A model generated the notes under the pieces. The model saw only the letters and a program-made list of their open reading frames with translations. It made no database searches and was not told where the DNA came from. Both the position numbers and the translations under genes were made by a program. A DNA stretch of 64,000 bases from Pokkaliibacter sp. MBI-7 (lineage in GTDB: Bacteria > Pseudomonadota > Gammaproteobacteria > Pseudomonadales > Balneatricaceae): the NCBI RefSeq assembly GCF_029846635.1, contig NZ_JARVTG010000001.1:2361001-2425000 (forward strand), written 5' to 3'. Every line of letters begins with the position of its first letter. The stretch's first letter is position 1. Positions 51,080 through 58,817 of this stretch are shown one piece after another.

Positions 51080-52030
51080 ATGAAAGGTGTTTTCCAAACC
51101 CTCGCTCTGGCGACCGCCTGTCTCAGCGCGGCACTACTCAGCCCGATGAGCGCTCAGGCGGCCAGCGAACCGACCATCATTGTCGTGACCCATGGTCAGG
51201 CCTCCGACCCCTTCTGGTCGATCGTCAAGAACGGTGTGACTCAGGCTGGCAAGGACTATCAGGTCAAGGTCGATTACCGCGCCCCGGAAACCTTCGACAT
51301 GGTGGCCATGGGCCAGCTGATCGAAGCCGCCGTTAACCAGCATCCGGCCGGTCTGGTGGTGTCTGACCCGGATCCCGAAGCTCTTGGCCCGGCGATCAGG
51401 AAAGCCATTGCCGCCGGTATTCCGGTCATTTCCATCAACTCCGGCCTGAACGCGGCCGCCTCACTGGGTATCAAACTGCATGTGGGTCAGGAAGAGCTGA
51501 CTGCCGGCCGTGCCGTGGGCGAAGCACTGAAACAGCAGGGTGCCAGGAACGCGATTTGCGTCAACCAGGAGGTCGGTAACGTCGCGCTGGATCAACGCTG
51601 TGAAGGCGTCAGTGCAGGCTTTGGCAGTGCGGTGAAAGTGCTGCCCACCACCACTGACCCGGCCGAAGTGGAAGCCAAGATCCGCGCTACCCTGAGCGCC
51701 GACCCCAGTATTGATGCCGTCGTCGGCCTGAGCGCACCGCTGGTAGGTGAGCCTGCCGTGGCAGCGGTGCAGGCACTGGGTCTGAATGGCAAGGTCAGGG
51801 TGGCCAGCTTCGATCTGTCAGCCAACTTCCTCAAGGACATCGTTGCTGGCAAGGCTGAGTTTGCCGTGGATCAGCAGCCCTTCCTGCAGGGTTATCTGCC
51901 GGTCAGCTTTCTGGCGCTGAATGCCCGTTACGGCACCCTGCCCGCCGGTAATGTGCCCTCCGGCCCCAGTCTGGTAACCAAAGCCAATGCGGCACAGGTG
52001 ATTGAGCTGTCGGCTAAGGGCATCCGCTAA
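51080..52030 (+). CDS. Periplasmic sugar- or cyclitol-binding protein (Peripla_BP_4 type)
   Basis: The 316-residue protein has a signal peptide ending SAQAASEP and a two-domain periplasmic fold (IIVVTHGQASDPFWSIVKNGV, GLVVSDPDPEALGPAIRKAI, VINSG-like region, VASFDLSANFLKDIVAGKAEFAVDQQPFLQGY) typical of fructose, ribose or myo-inositol importers. GAAGGAGAAGCAAT precedes the ATG. It is the first gene of the LacI-controlled operon and lies under operator copies 3 and 4. A further operator copy lies between it and the permease gene. Confidence 0.93.
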   Translation: MKGVFQTLALATACLSAALLSPMSAQAASEPTIIVVTHGQASDPFWSIVKNGVTQAGKDYQVKVDYRAPETFDMVAMGQLIEAAVNQHPAGLVVSDPDPEALGPAIRKAIAAGIPVISINSGLNAAASLGIKLHVGQEELTAGRAVGEALKQQGARNAICVNQEVGNVALDQRCEGVSAGFGSAVKVLPTTTDPAEVEAKIRATLSADPSIDAVVGLSAPLVGEPAVAAVQALGLNGKVRVASFDLSANFLKDIVAGKAEFAVDQQPFLQGYLPVSFLALNARYGTLPAGNVPSGPSLVTKANAAQVIELSAKGIR

Positions 52031-52087
52031 CCACGCTCCGCGTAAATCTGTTGAGCTGAACCCCATCGCCGTCGCCTGATGCTGAAT

Positions 52088-52103
52088 TTGCACCCGAGTG
52101 CAA
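52088..52103. promoter_or_regulatory. LacI operator copy 5 (between binding protein and permease)
   Basis: TTGCACCCGAGTGCAA differs from the consensus palindrome by one base. It lies 65 bases upstream of the permease start, inside the operon; it may control a second promoter or tune expression downstream of the binding protein. Confidence 0.8.
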
Positions 52104-52152
52104 ACAGCACAGGGGGCGGTTACTCCCCCGCACCACGACGGAGAGTAGAGGA

Positions 52153-53286
52153 ATGCAACCCATGTCTCTTTCCAGCAAAACCGCCACCGCCAGCAGTGCG
52201 TCAGCGGATGAACGACTGAAGAAAGTGTCACTGCTGACAGCGCTGGTGCGCCGTCCTGAACTCGGCGCCATGGCCGGGCTGCTGCTGGTGATCCTGTTCT
52301 TCCTGATATTTGCCAACCCGACCATGTTTACCCTGGCCGGCTTCATGAACTTTATGGCACCTGCGGCCCAGCTGGGTATTCTCGCCATCGGTGCCTCGCT
52401 GCTGATGATTGGTGGCGAGTTCGATCTGTCCCTCGGTTCGATGATCGCCTTTGCCGGGCTGATTTTCGGTACCGCCCTGACCGTCCTGCATCTGCCCCTC
52501 AGTCTGGCGCTGCTGCTGACTTTCGGCTGCGCGCTGGCATTCGGCACCGTCAATGCCCAGATCGTGCTGCGCACCGGTCTGCCGTCCTTCATCGTTACCC
52601 TGGCATTCCTCTTTATCCTGCGCGGTCTGACGCTGGTTGGGCTGAAATGGGCCAGCGGTGGCGCGACCCAGCTGCGTGGCATTCGTGAAGCGGCCGGTGA
52701 CAGCCCGCTGCTGACGCTGTTCTCCGGAGATGCCTTTGAAGGGCTGTTCAAATGGGCCGCCGAGCACGGCTGGATCGCGACCTTCCCCAACGGTACGCCG
52801 ACCGTCACCGGTGTCCCGGTAGAAATCCTCTGGTTCATCGCCATTGCCGCTGTCGCCACCTGGGTCCTGCTGCGCACCCAGTTTGGTAACTGGATCTTCG
52901 CCGCCGGCGGTGATGCCCGCGCCGCACGCAACTCCGGGGTGCCGGTTGACCGGGTCAAAACCATCCTGTTCATCACCATGGCGGTCTGCGCCACGCTGGT
53001 GGCCGTGCTGACGGTGCTGGATGTCGGCTCCACCGATGCCCGTCGCGGCTTCCAGAAAGAGTTTGAGGCCATCATTGCCGCAGTGATCGGCGGTTGCCTG
53101 CTCACCGGCGGCTACGGTTCAGCCATCGGTGCCTTCTTCGGCGCCATCATCTTCGGCATGGTGCTGATCGGTCTGACCTACACCAACATCGACCAGGACT
53201 GGTATCTGGTGTTCCTCGGCGGAATGCTGCTGCTCGCGGTGGTATTCAACAATGTGATCCGCAAACGTGTGACGGGAGAGCGCTGA
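52153..53286 (+). CDS. ABC transporter permease for sugar or cyclitol (RbsC/FrcC type)
   Basis: The 377-residue inner-membrane protein has about ten hydrophobic segments and the family segment GGEFDLSLGSMIAFAGLIFG near residues 92-112 and IVAAVIGG-like EAIIAAVIGGCLLTGGYGSAIGAFFGA near 305-330. A second ATG nine bases downstream is an alternative. It translocates the substrate delivered by the binding protein encoded upstream, powered by the ATPase encoded next. Confidence 0.93.
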   Translation: MQPMSLSSKTATASSASADERLKKVSLLTALVRRPELGAMAGLLLVILFFLIFANPTMFTLAGFMNFMAPAAQLGILAIGASLLMIGGEFDLSLGSMIAFAGLIFGTALTVLHLPLSLALLLTFGCALAFGTVNAQIVLRTGLPSFIVTLAFLFILRGLTLVGLKWASGGATQLRGIREAAGDSPLLTLFSGDAFEGLFKWAAEHGWIATFPNGTPTVTGVPVEILWFIAIAAVATWVLLRTQFGNWIFAAGGDARAARNSGVPVDRVKTILFITMAVCATLVAVLTVLDVGSTDARRGFQKEFEAIIAAVIGGCLLTGGYGSAIGAFFGAIIFGMVLIGLTYTNIDQDWYLVFLGGMLLLAVVFNNVIRKRVTGER

Positions 53287-53287
53287 G

Positions 53288-54076
53288 ATGAGCCAACACA
53301 ACACCCCGCTGGTGGAAGCCCGCAACCTGATCAAGCATTTCGGCCACGTCATCGCCCTGAATGGTATCTCGATGAAGGTGCATGCCGGTGAAGTGCTGTG
53401 CCTGCTGGGCGACAACGGCGCCGGTAAATCGACCCTGATCAAAACCCTGTCCGGGGTCCACAGCCCCACCTCTGGCGAGCTGCTGGTGGACGGTCAGGCG
53501 ATGCAGTTCAGCAGCCCGAGGGATGCGCTGGATGCCGGTATTGCGACGGTCTATCAGGATCTGGCGATGATCCCGCTGATGTCGATCACACGGAACTTCT
53601 TTATGGGCCGGGAGCCGCTGAAAAACTTCTTCGGCCTCAAATTCCTCGACATGCCGGCAGCCAATGCCATCACCCACGATGAGATGCAGAAGATCGGCAT
53701 CGATATTCGTGACCCGGAGCAGGCGGTCGGCACCCTTTCCGGCGGCGAACGCCAGTGTGTGGCCATTGCCCGTGCGGTCTATTTCGGCGCCAAGGTGCTG
53801 ATTCTCGATGAGCCCACCTCGGCCCTTGGCGTGGCCCAAACCTCGATGGTGCTGAAGTACATCAATCAGGTCCGCGACAAGGGCCTTGGGGTGATCTTCA
53901 TTACCCACAACGTGCGCCACGCCTATGCCGTCGGTAACAGCTTCACCGTGCTCAACCGCGGCCGCACTCTCGGCACCTACAGCAAGAGCGAGATCACGAC
54001 CGACGAGCTGCAGAACCTGATGGCCGGCGGTAAAGAGCTGCAGGATCTGGCCAGCGAACTGGGCGGCACCATTTAA
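53288..54076 (+). CDS. ABC transporter ATP-binding protein for sugar or cyclitol (FrcA type)
   Basis: The 262-residue single-domain ATPase carries Walker A GDNGAGKST at about 41-49, signature LSGGERQ and Walker B VLILDEPTSALG. Ribose-type ATPases are usually double-length; the short single form is typical of FrcA-like and related importers. It starts one base after the permease stop. About 120 bases follow before the isomerase gene. Confidence 0.93.
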   Translation: MSQHNTPLVEARNLIKHFGHVIALNGISMKVHAGEVLCLLGDNGAGKSTLIKTLSGVHSPTSGELLVDGQAMQFSSPRDALDAGIATVYQDLAMIPLMSITRNFFMGREPLKNFFGLKFLDMPAANAITHDEMQKIGIDIRDPEQAVGTLSGGERQCVAIARAVYFGAKVLILDEPTSALGVAQTSMVLKYINQVRDKGLGVIFITHNVRHAYAVGNSFTVLNRGRTLGTYSKSEITTDELQNLMAGGKELQDLASELGGTI

Positions 54077-54199
54077 ACGTACCCGAACCGAACCACTCCC
54101 TAACCGAACAATCACCTGACCGGGCAACCCCAGGCAGCGCAGCTAACCCCTGCCGCCAATGCCCCACTTGTAACGATGACCTGAGTGCTGGAGACCACC

Positions 54200-55021
54200 A
54201 TGGGCAGCCAATCACCAACTGTGACACAACCTTTTACCCTGGCCGTCTGTGCCGAAATGATCTTCCGTGACCTGCCGGTGCTGGAGCGGGTCAAGCGTAT
54301 CCATGAACTGGGCTTTCAGGTGGAAATCTGGGACTGGACCCAGCATGACATCAAAGCACTGGCTGCCAGCGGTGCCACCTTCTCCTCGATGACCGGCTAC
54401 ATCACCGGTACGCTGGCTGATGACGCCGGGGCCGACGAGCTGCTGCGCACGGCAGCGCTGTCGATTCCGGTAGCGAAGGAGCTGGGCATCCCCCGCCTCA
54501 ACCTGCACGGCACCGGTCTGGATAACCGTGGCCTGCCGGTGCAGCCTGCCAGCGTGGTCACCGGTGCCATGTGGCTGAAAGCCGCCGATACCCTCAACCG
54601 GCTGGCCGATCTGGGTGAACAGCACGACGTCACCTTTGTGCTGGAAAACCTCAACACCGAAGTCGATCACCCCGGTGTGCCCTTTGCCAAAGCGCAGGAG
54701 GTACTGGAGCTGGTGGCGGCGGTCAACCGCCCCGGCATGAAGATCATGCTCGACCTCTATCACGCCCAGATTGGCGAGGGCAACCTGATCGAACTGCTGC
54801 GCCGCAGTGCGCCGCATATCGGCGAAATTCAGGTAGCCGATGTACCCGGCCGCTGTGAGCCCGGCACCGGTGAAATCAACTATCCCGCCATTGCCCGGGC
54901 GCTCTATCTGCAGGGCTACCGCGGCAATATCGGTCTGGAAGGCTGGGCCTCCGGCGATGCCGTCGCTGCGCTGGAGCGCTTCCGTGCCGCCTTCACCCTG
55001 CCCGACTCTCTGCTGGTGTAA
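54200..55021 (+). CDS. Sugar-phosphate isomerase/epimerase-like TIM barrel (hydroxypyruvate-isomerase/IolE-like)
   Basis: I chose ATG 54200, after GGAGACCACC, over an ATG 15 bases earlier. The 273-residue TIM barrel has metal-ligand candidates in FVLENLN, MLDLYHAQIGEG, GEIQVADVPGR and NIGLEGW, as in hydroxypyruvate isomerases and IolE/IolI-like enzymes. It probably isomerises or dehydrates a ketose or inosose. It follows the ABC genes and precedes an inositol-dehydrogenase-like gene, pointing to catabolism of the imported compound. The substrate cannot be named. Confidence 0.88.
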   Translation: MGSQSPTVTQPFTLAVCAEMIFRDLPVLERVKRIHELGFQVEIWDWTQHDIKALAASGATFSSMTGYITGTLADDAGADELLRTAALSIPVAKELGIPRLNLHGTGLDNRGLPVQPASVVTGAMWLKAADTLNRLADLGEQHDVTFVLENLNTEVDHPGVPFAKAQEVLELVAAVNRPGMKIMLDLYHAQIGEGNLIELLRRSAPHIGEIQVADVPGRCEPGTGEINYPAIARALYLQGYRGNIGLEGWASGDAVAALERFRAAFTLPDSLLV

Positions 55022-55035
55022 TTTCGGAGTTCAAC

Positions 55036-56052
55036 ATGTCTAGCAACAAACCTGTCAACATCGCCCTGATCGGTGCCGGCCGCATTGGTTCCTTTCACGC
55101 CGAAAGCGTCGCCCGTCGTCTGGTTGACGCCACCCTCGCCGCCGTCGCCGACCCCATGGCCGCCGCCGCGGAAAAGCTCGCCGCCAGCCTCGACTGTCCA
55201 CTGGCAACCAGTGATATCGATGCGGTGCTGGCGAATGCCGATATCGATGCGGTGATTATTGCGGCACCGGCCCGCTTCCACGCCGGGCTGGTGGAGAAAG
55301 CCGCCCTGGCGGGCAAGGCGGTGTTCTGTGAGAAGCCCATGGCACTGACGCTGGAAGAGGCCGACCGCGCCATCGCTGCGGCCAGGACTGCCGGTGTGCC
55401 ACTGCAGGTTGGCTTTAACCGCCGCTGGGATCAGGCCTTCCATGAGGGCAAGGCGGCCATCGAGCAGGGCAAGATCGGCACGCCGCAGCTGATGCGCTCG
55501 GTGATTCGTGACCCCGGCCCCTATCAGGGCGATCCGGCCCGCACGCCGCTGTGGACGATTTTCTACGAAACCCTGATTCACGACTTCGACACCCTGCTAT
55601 GGCTCAACGCCGGTGCCAGACCGGTGGAAGTCTATGCGATTGCCGATGCGCTGATTCGCCCCGAGTTCCGCGATGCCGGTCATCTGGACACGGCCATGGT
55701 CACCATTCGCTTTGATAACGGTGCCATGGCGGTAGCCGAGGCCAGCTTCAGTGCGCTCTACGGCTACGATATTCGCGGCGAAGTGTTCGGTGATAAGGGC
55801 ATGGTCACCATGGGAGATGTGCGCCGTTCCAGCATGACCCTGTTCGGTGCCGAAGGCGTCGCCAGTGATACCTGGCGCATGGACACCCATCACTTTGTAG
55901 CAGGCTACACCGCCCAGCTGGCGGCCTTTGTCGAGACGGTGCGAAGCGGCAACGTCAGCGGCCCCACCGGCGCCGATGCCCGCGCCGCCCTGCAACTGGC
56001 GCTGGCCGCCATTCAGTCCGTCAGGGATAAACAGCCGGTACGCTTGCCATAA
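55036..56052 (+). CDS. Gfo/Idh/MocA-family oxidoreductase, inositol 2-dehydrogenase-like
   Basis: The 338-residue protein has an N-terminal NAD-binding domain with IALIGAGRIGSFHAES and CEKPMALTLEEA containing the catalytic-type Lys, and the conserved FNRRWDQAF and HDFDTLLWL motifs with the His/Asp of the active site. This is the pattern of IolG-type myo-inositol 2-dehydrogenases and related sugar dehydrogenases. CGGAG precedes the ATG. It ends the LacI-controlled group; a strong hairpin terminator follows. Confidence 0.9.
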   Translation: MSSNKPVNIALIGAGRIGSFHAESVARRLVDATLAAVADPMAAAAEKLAASLDCPLATSDIDAVLANADIDAVIIAAPARFHAGLVEKAALAGKAVFCEKPMALTLEEADRAIAAARTAGVPLQVGFNRRWDQAFHEGKAAIEQGKIGTPQLMRSVIRDPGPYQGDPARTPLWTIFYETLIHDFDTLLWLNAGARPVEVYAIADALIRPEFRDAGHLDTAMVTIRFDNGAMAVAEASFSALYGYDIRGEVFGDKGMVTMGDVRRSSMTLFGAEGVASDTWRMDTHHFVAGYTAQLAAFVETVRSGNVSGPTGADARAALQLALAAIQSVRDKQPVRLP

Positions 56053-56123
56053 CGCTGAAAATAATGGGTAAGGGGGTGCTTACTTCTGCCTGATAATCAC
56101 GGGCTTTCTGAGTACCTGCAACG

Positions 56124-56164
56124 CCGCAGCCCGTTCAGTGAACACTTCGCTGAACGGGCTGCGG
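56124..56164 (+). terminator. Terminator-like hairpin after the inositol-dehydrogenase-like gene
   Basis: Arms CCGCAGCCCGTTCAG and CTGAACGGGCTGCGG pair perfectly over 15 bases with an 11-base loop, followed by TGGCTTTCTT. It is 72 bases after the stop and probably ends the operon. Confidence 0.8.
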
Positions 56165-56235
56165 TGGCTTTCTTACCGCCCCCCGGCTGGGAAGCCGCAG
56201 CCATCAGGCCCTGATTCCAGCGTCAGCGACGTCGT

Positions 56236-56682
56236 TTACACATCGGTAAAGCGGTGAACAGCCTCTGCCGATACGGGTGTAAATACATTCACGTAGTGGC
56301 CATCCGGGTCACGCAGCACCAACGAGCGGTTGCCCCAAGGCATGGTGGTCGGCGCCTGTACAACAGACGTCTCAAGCCAGCCGCGCTGCGCCTCGAACAG
56401 CGCATCCACGCTATCGACCATAAACTCAATAATCGCCGTATGGCTCTGCCCACCGGCGATACCCTGACCCTCCGCAAAAAACGCCCGCGTGCGTGTACTA
56501 CCGATCGCCAGTGTCGCGACCGCTGAGCGCAGCTCGGCAAAATCCTCGGTATACCAGATTGGCTCAATGCCGGTGAGACGGGCATAGAAACTCACCAGCC
56601 GCTGAATGTCAGCGCTAATCAGCCGGATGGACAGCAAGGCAGGTAAAACACTGGGCGTGAAGCCGGAACAAAGCTGAGACAT
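56236..56682 (-). CDS. VOC-superfamily (glyoxalase/bleomycin-resistance) protein
   Basis: The 148-residue protein has two beta-alpha-beta-beta-beta units: SIRLISADIQRLVSFYARLTG and an C-terminal half with WLETSVVQAP and SLVLRDPDGHYVNVFTP. Metal-site residues H or E are present in the second half (AIIEFMV, HYVNVF). Function within the superfamily (lyase, isomerase or binding protein) cannot be told. TCAGGAGTGCGCC precedes the ATG. Confidence 0.88.
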   Translation of the reverse strand: MSQLCSGFTPSVLPALLSIRLISADIQRLVSFYARLTGIEPIWYTEDFAELRSAVATLAIGSTRTRAFFAEGQGIAGGQSHTAIIEFMVDSVDALFEAQRGWLETSVVQAPTTMPWGNRSLVLRDPDGHYVNVFTPVSAEAVHRFTDV

Positions 56683-56754
56683 GGCGCACTCCTGACATCA
56701 GGGCATCTGTGGATAAGAAGCACCAGCCTACAAAGGCGCCGCGACAGGGGAGTG

Positions 56755-57468
56755 TCAGGGGTGACTGAAATTTTTCTGCCTGGTGGCTAAAAACTCGGCC
56801 AGCGTCAGCGTATGGGGAGCAAAGTGAACAGGCAGCGTCTCCAGCCTTATCATCCGGCCTAACCGAAACAGTCGGAATGCCTGCCGTAACCGGCAAAAAC
56901 CGATCAGCAACCATTGCCCTTCCAGACTGAAATAGAGCGCGAACGGCTCCACCTCGCGCGTGGTCACTGCATCGTTACCCATCGCCTGATAGTCGATGCG
57001 CACTAGCTGATAACTCACCAACGCCTGCTGAATCAGCATCAGCGTATCGGCAGCAGCCGGTACAGGCTGCATCGGACTGGTCGCGAGGCGAGAAGCCAGC
57101 AAAGCAGCACCTTCCCGCTCCTCATCCGCTAACACCGCCCGCACTTTGCTGACAGCGGAGGACAGCGCCAGCGTTAGCGCTGTGTCTTGCTGCCTGGACA
57201 GCAGGTGCTCCGCTGTCACCAGCGCATGGGCTTCCTCCGGGGTAAAACTTACCGGCGCCAGCCGATAGCCCTCTAACAGTGAATAGCCCTTGCCTTCCTC
57301 GGTATAAATCGGGATACCTGCTGCCTCCAGCGCACGCATATCCCGATACACCGTGCGCACACTCACGCCAAACTGCGCCGCCAGCGCGGGCGCCGTCACC
57401 ACACGACGGGTCTGTAACCGGGTCAACAGCGCGGTCAGGCGCGACAGGCGTTTAAGGTCGTGGGGCAT
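56755..57468 (-). CDS. WYL-domain transcriptional regulator with N-terminal HTH
   Basis: The 237-residue protein has an HTH_11 domain (about 5-60, VVTAPALAAQFGVSVRTVYRDMRALEAAGIP) and a WYL-type C-terminal domain starting near residue 145 (RIDYQAMG) with LYFSLEGQWLLIGFCRLRQAFRLFRLGRM. WYL regulators sense small ligands or nucleic acids, including in stress and DNA damage. It lies 72 bases upstream of the VOC gene on the same strand and may control it. Confidence 0.9.
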   Translation of the reverse strand: MPHDLKRLSRLTALLTRLQTRRVVTAPALAAQFGVSVRTVYRDMRALEAAGIPIYTEEGKGYSLLEGYRLAPVSFTPEEAHALVTAEHLLSRQQDTALTLALSSAVSKVRAVLADEEREGAALLASRLATSPMQPVPAAADTLMLIQQALVSYQLVRIDYQAMGNDAVTTREVEPFALYFSLEGQWLLIGFCRLRQAFRLFRLGRMIRLETLPVHFAPHTLTLAEFLATRQKNFSHP

Positions 57469-57564
57469 GGAGATAAACCACCCGATTGATCATAAAGAGC
57501 AGGAGCATACCAACGTCAGCCCGCAGTCACCGCGAGAATCCGCCCTACTCGCTGCCGATGACAG

Positions 57565-58209
57565 TTATTCCCCCTGTGCCGCCAGCGCTGCTTCGGCACG
57601 GCGCTCCAGTTCCTTTTCGTGATGACGGAAGAAGCGCAGCCCCACCACGATGGCGACGATAGCCACCAGCAGCAGTACCAGCCCGACCGGTCCGGCGATG
57701 CGGTGAATCTGATCGCCAAGCAAATAGGCGCCACTGCCAAACAGCGTGGCCCAGACCACCCCGCCCAGGCCGTTCATCAGCAGGAAGTGTGACCAGTGCA
57801 TGCGGTTAGCGCCCGCCAGCAAGGCCGCAAAGGCACGCAGGAAAGCGACAAAGCGGCCGAAAAAGACGATCTTGCCGCCATGCTGCTGGAACAGATACTG
57901 GCCGACCCGCAACCGAGCTGCGGTCAGATGCACATACCTGCCATAGCGATGCAGCAGCGGCCAGCCGACGCTGCGCCCTATCAGATAACCGAGGTTGTCG
58001 CCCACCACCGCCGCCAGCGCCGCCACACCGATCACCGCATAGATGGAGAAACCGTGTTCGGTGGCGGCGTACAGTGCCGCCGTCACCAGCAGCGTCTCAC
58101 CGGGCATCGGCAGACCCATGCTTTCCAGCATGATGACGCTGAACAGCAACCACAGGCCGTAGCTCTGCATCAGATGGTGGAGGGTATCGGGAGTGAAGAT
58201 GGAGAGCAT
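57565..58209 (-). CDS. DedA-family membrane protein
   Basis: The 214-residue protein has about five to six membrane segments and the family motifs MLESMGLPMPGETLL near residue 32 and VGDNLGYLIGRSVGWPLLHRYG near 70. FFGRFVAFLRAFAALLAGANRM holds the conserved Gly-Arg pair. DedA proteins are undecaprenyl-phosphate or lipid flippases in the inner membrane. It is a single gene between convergent neighbours. Confidence 0.93.
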   Translation of the reverse strand: MLSIFTPDTLHHLMQSYGLWLLFSVIMLESMGLPMPGETLLVTAALYAATEHGFSIYAVIGVAALAAVVGDNLGYLIGRSVGWPLLHRYGRYVHLTAARLRVGQYLFQQHGGKIVFFGRFVAFLRAFAALLAGANRMHWSHFLLMNGLGGVVWATLFGSGAYLLGDQIHRIAGPVGLVLLLVAIVAIVVGLRFFRHHEKELERRAEAALAAQGE

Positions 58210-58366
58210 GGAATAAGTCGTCCTTCTGCGCGCTACAGCGAGTCAGGAGTGTATCCCAGTTGGCAGGGGTGATCTGGCTAAATTCGTAACACTCGGGCGC
58301 TTTCTGCCGCGACGGCCAGCCCACATAGTGTGGGGAACGCCTTTACTGACCTGTCAGGATTGCACG

Positions 58367-58795
58367 ATGAAAGCCCTCGCCTCCGCCCTGTTCGCCTGCC
58401 TCGCCCTGCTGTTCAACCCCGCCGTGGCTGACACCAGCACACCGCCTGCGGTGGTCAAACACTTCTACCACTGGTATCTGCAGGAGCTTAAAGACAACCG
58501 CGACCCCCTCGATAACCGTCAGGGTCAGCTCGAGCACGGTGTCGCCGCCAAACTCGCCAGCACACTGGCCAGACAGCTGCAGGGTGACGAACCGCTGGAT
58601 GAAGACTACTTCCTCAAGGCGCAGGACTTTCTCGACAGCTGGCCCCAACAACAGCACGTCCAGTGGCAGGGGTCGGGCAGTGACGAGAGCGAGGTGCTGC
58701 TGACCCTCGGCACCGCACAGGAGCAGTGGCCGCTGCGGGTCAGACTGGTGCAGCAGGAGGGTCAGTGGCGGATTCGTGAGGTGCAGAAGCCGTAG
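58367..58795 (+). CDS. DUF3828-type exported protein
   Basis: I chose ATG 58367 with AGGA upstream, over an in-frame ATG 39 bases earlier. The 142-residue protein has a signal peptide ending NPAVADTS, then VVKHFYHWYLQELKDNRDPL and a C-terminal WPLRVRLVQQEGQWRIREVQ, the pattern of DUF3828 and related NTF2-like domains. Its role is unknown; it probably acts in the periplasm. It ends 22 bases before the convergent hsdR stop. Confidence 0.8.
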   Translation: MKALASALFACLALLFNPAVADTSTPPAVVKHFYHWYLQELKDNRDPLDNRQGQLEHGVAAKLASTLARQLQGDEPLDEDYFLKAQDFLDSWPQQQHVQWQGSGSDESEVLLTLGTAQEQWPLRVRLVQQEGQWRIREVQKP

Positions 58796-58817
58796 GGGAA
58801 GGATCCGCTAACGGCGA

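Noticed and set aside
52014..53105. A 363-codon frame on minus opposite the sugar ABC permease
   Set aside because: It has the Ser/Arg/Pro-rich character of a complement-strand artefact; the permease on plus has clear motifs.
53246..54127. A 293-codon frame on minus opposite the sugar ABC ATPase
   Set aside because: The plus strand carries Walker and signature motifs; the minus frame has none.
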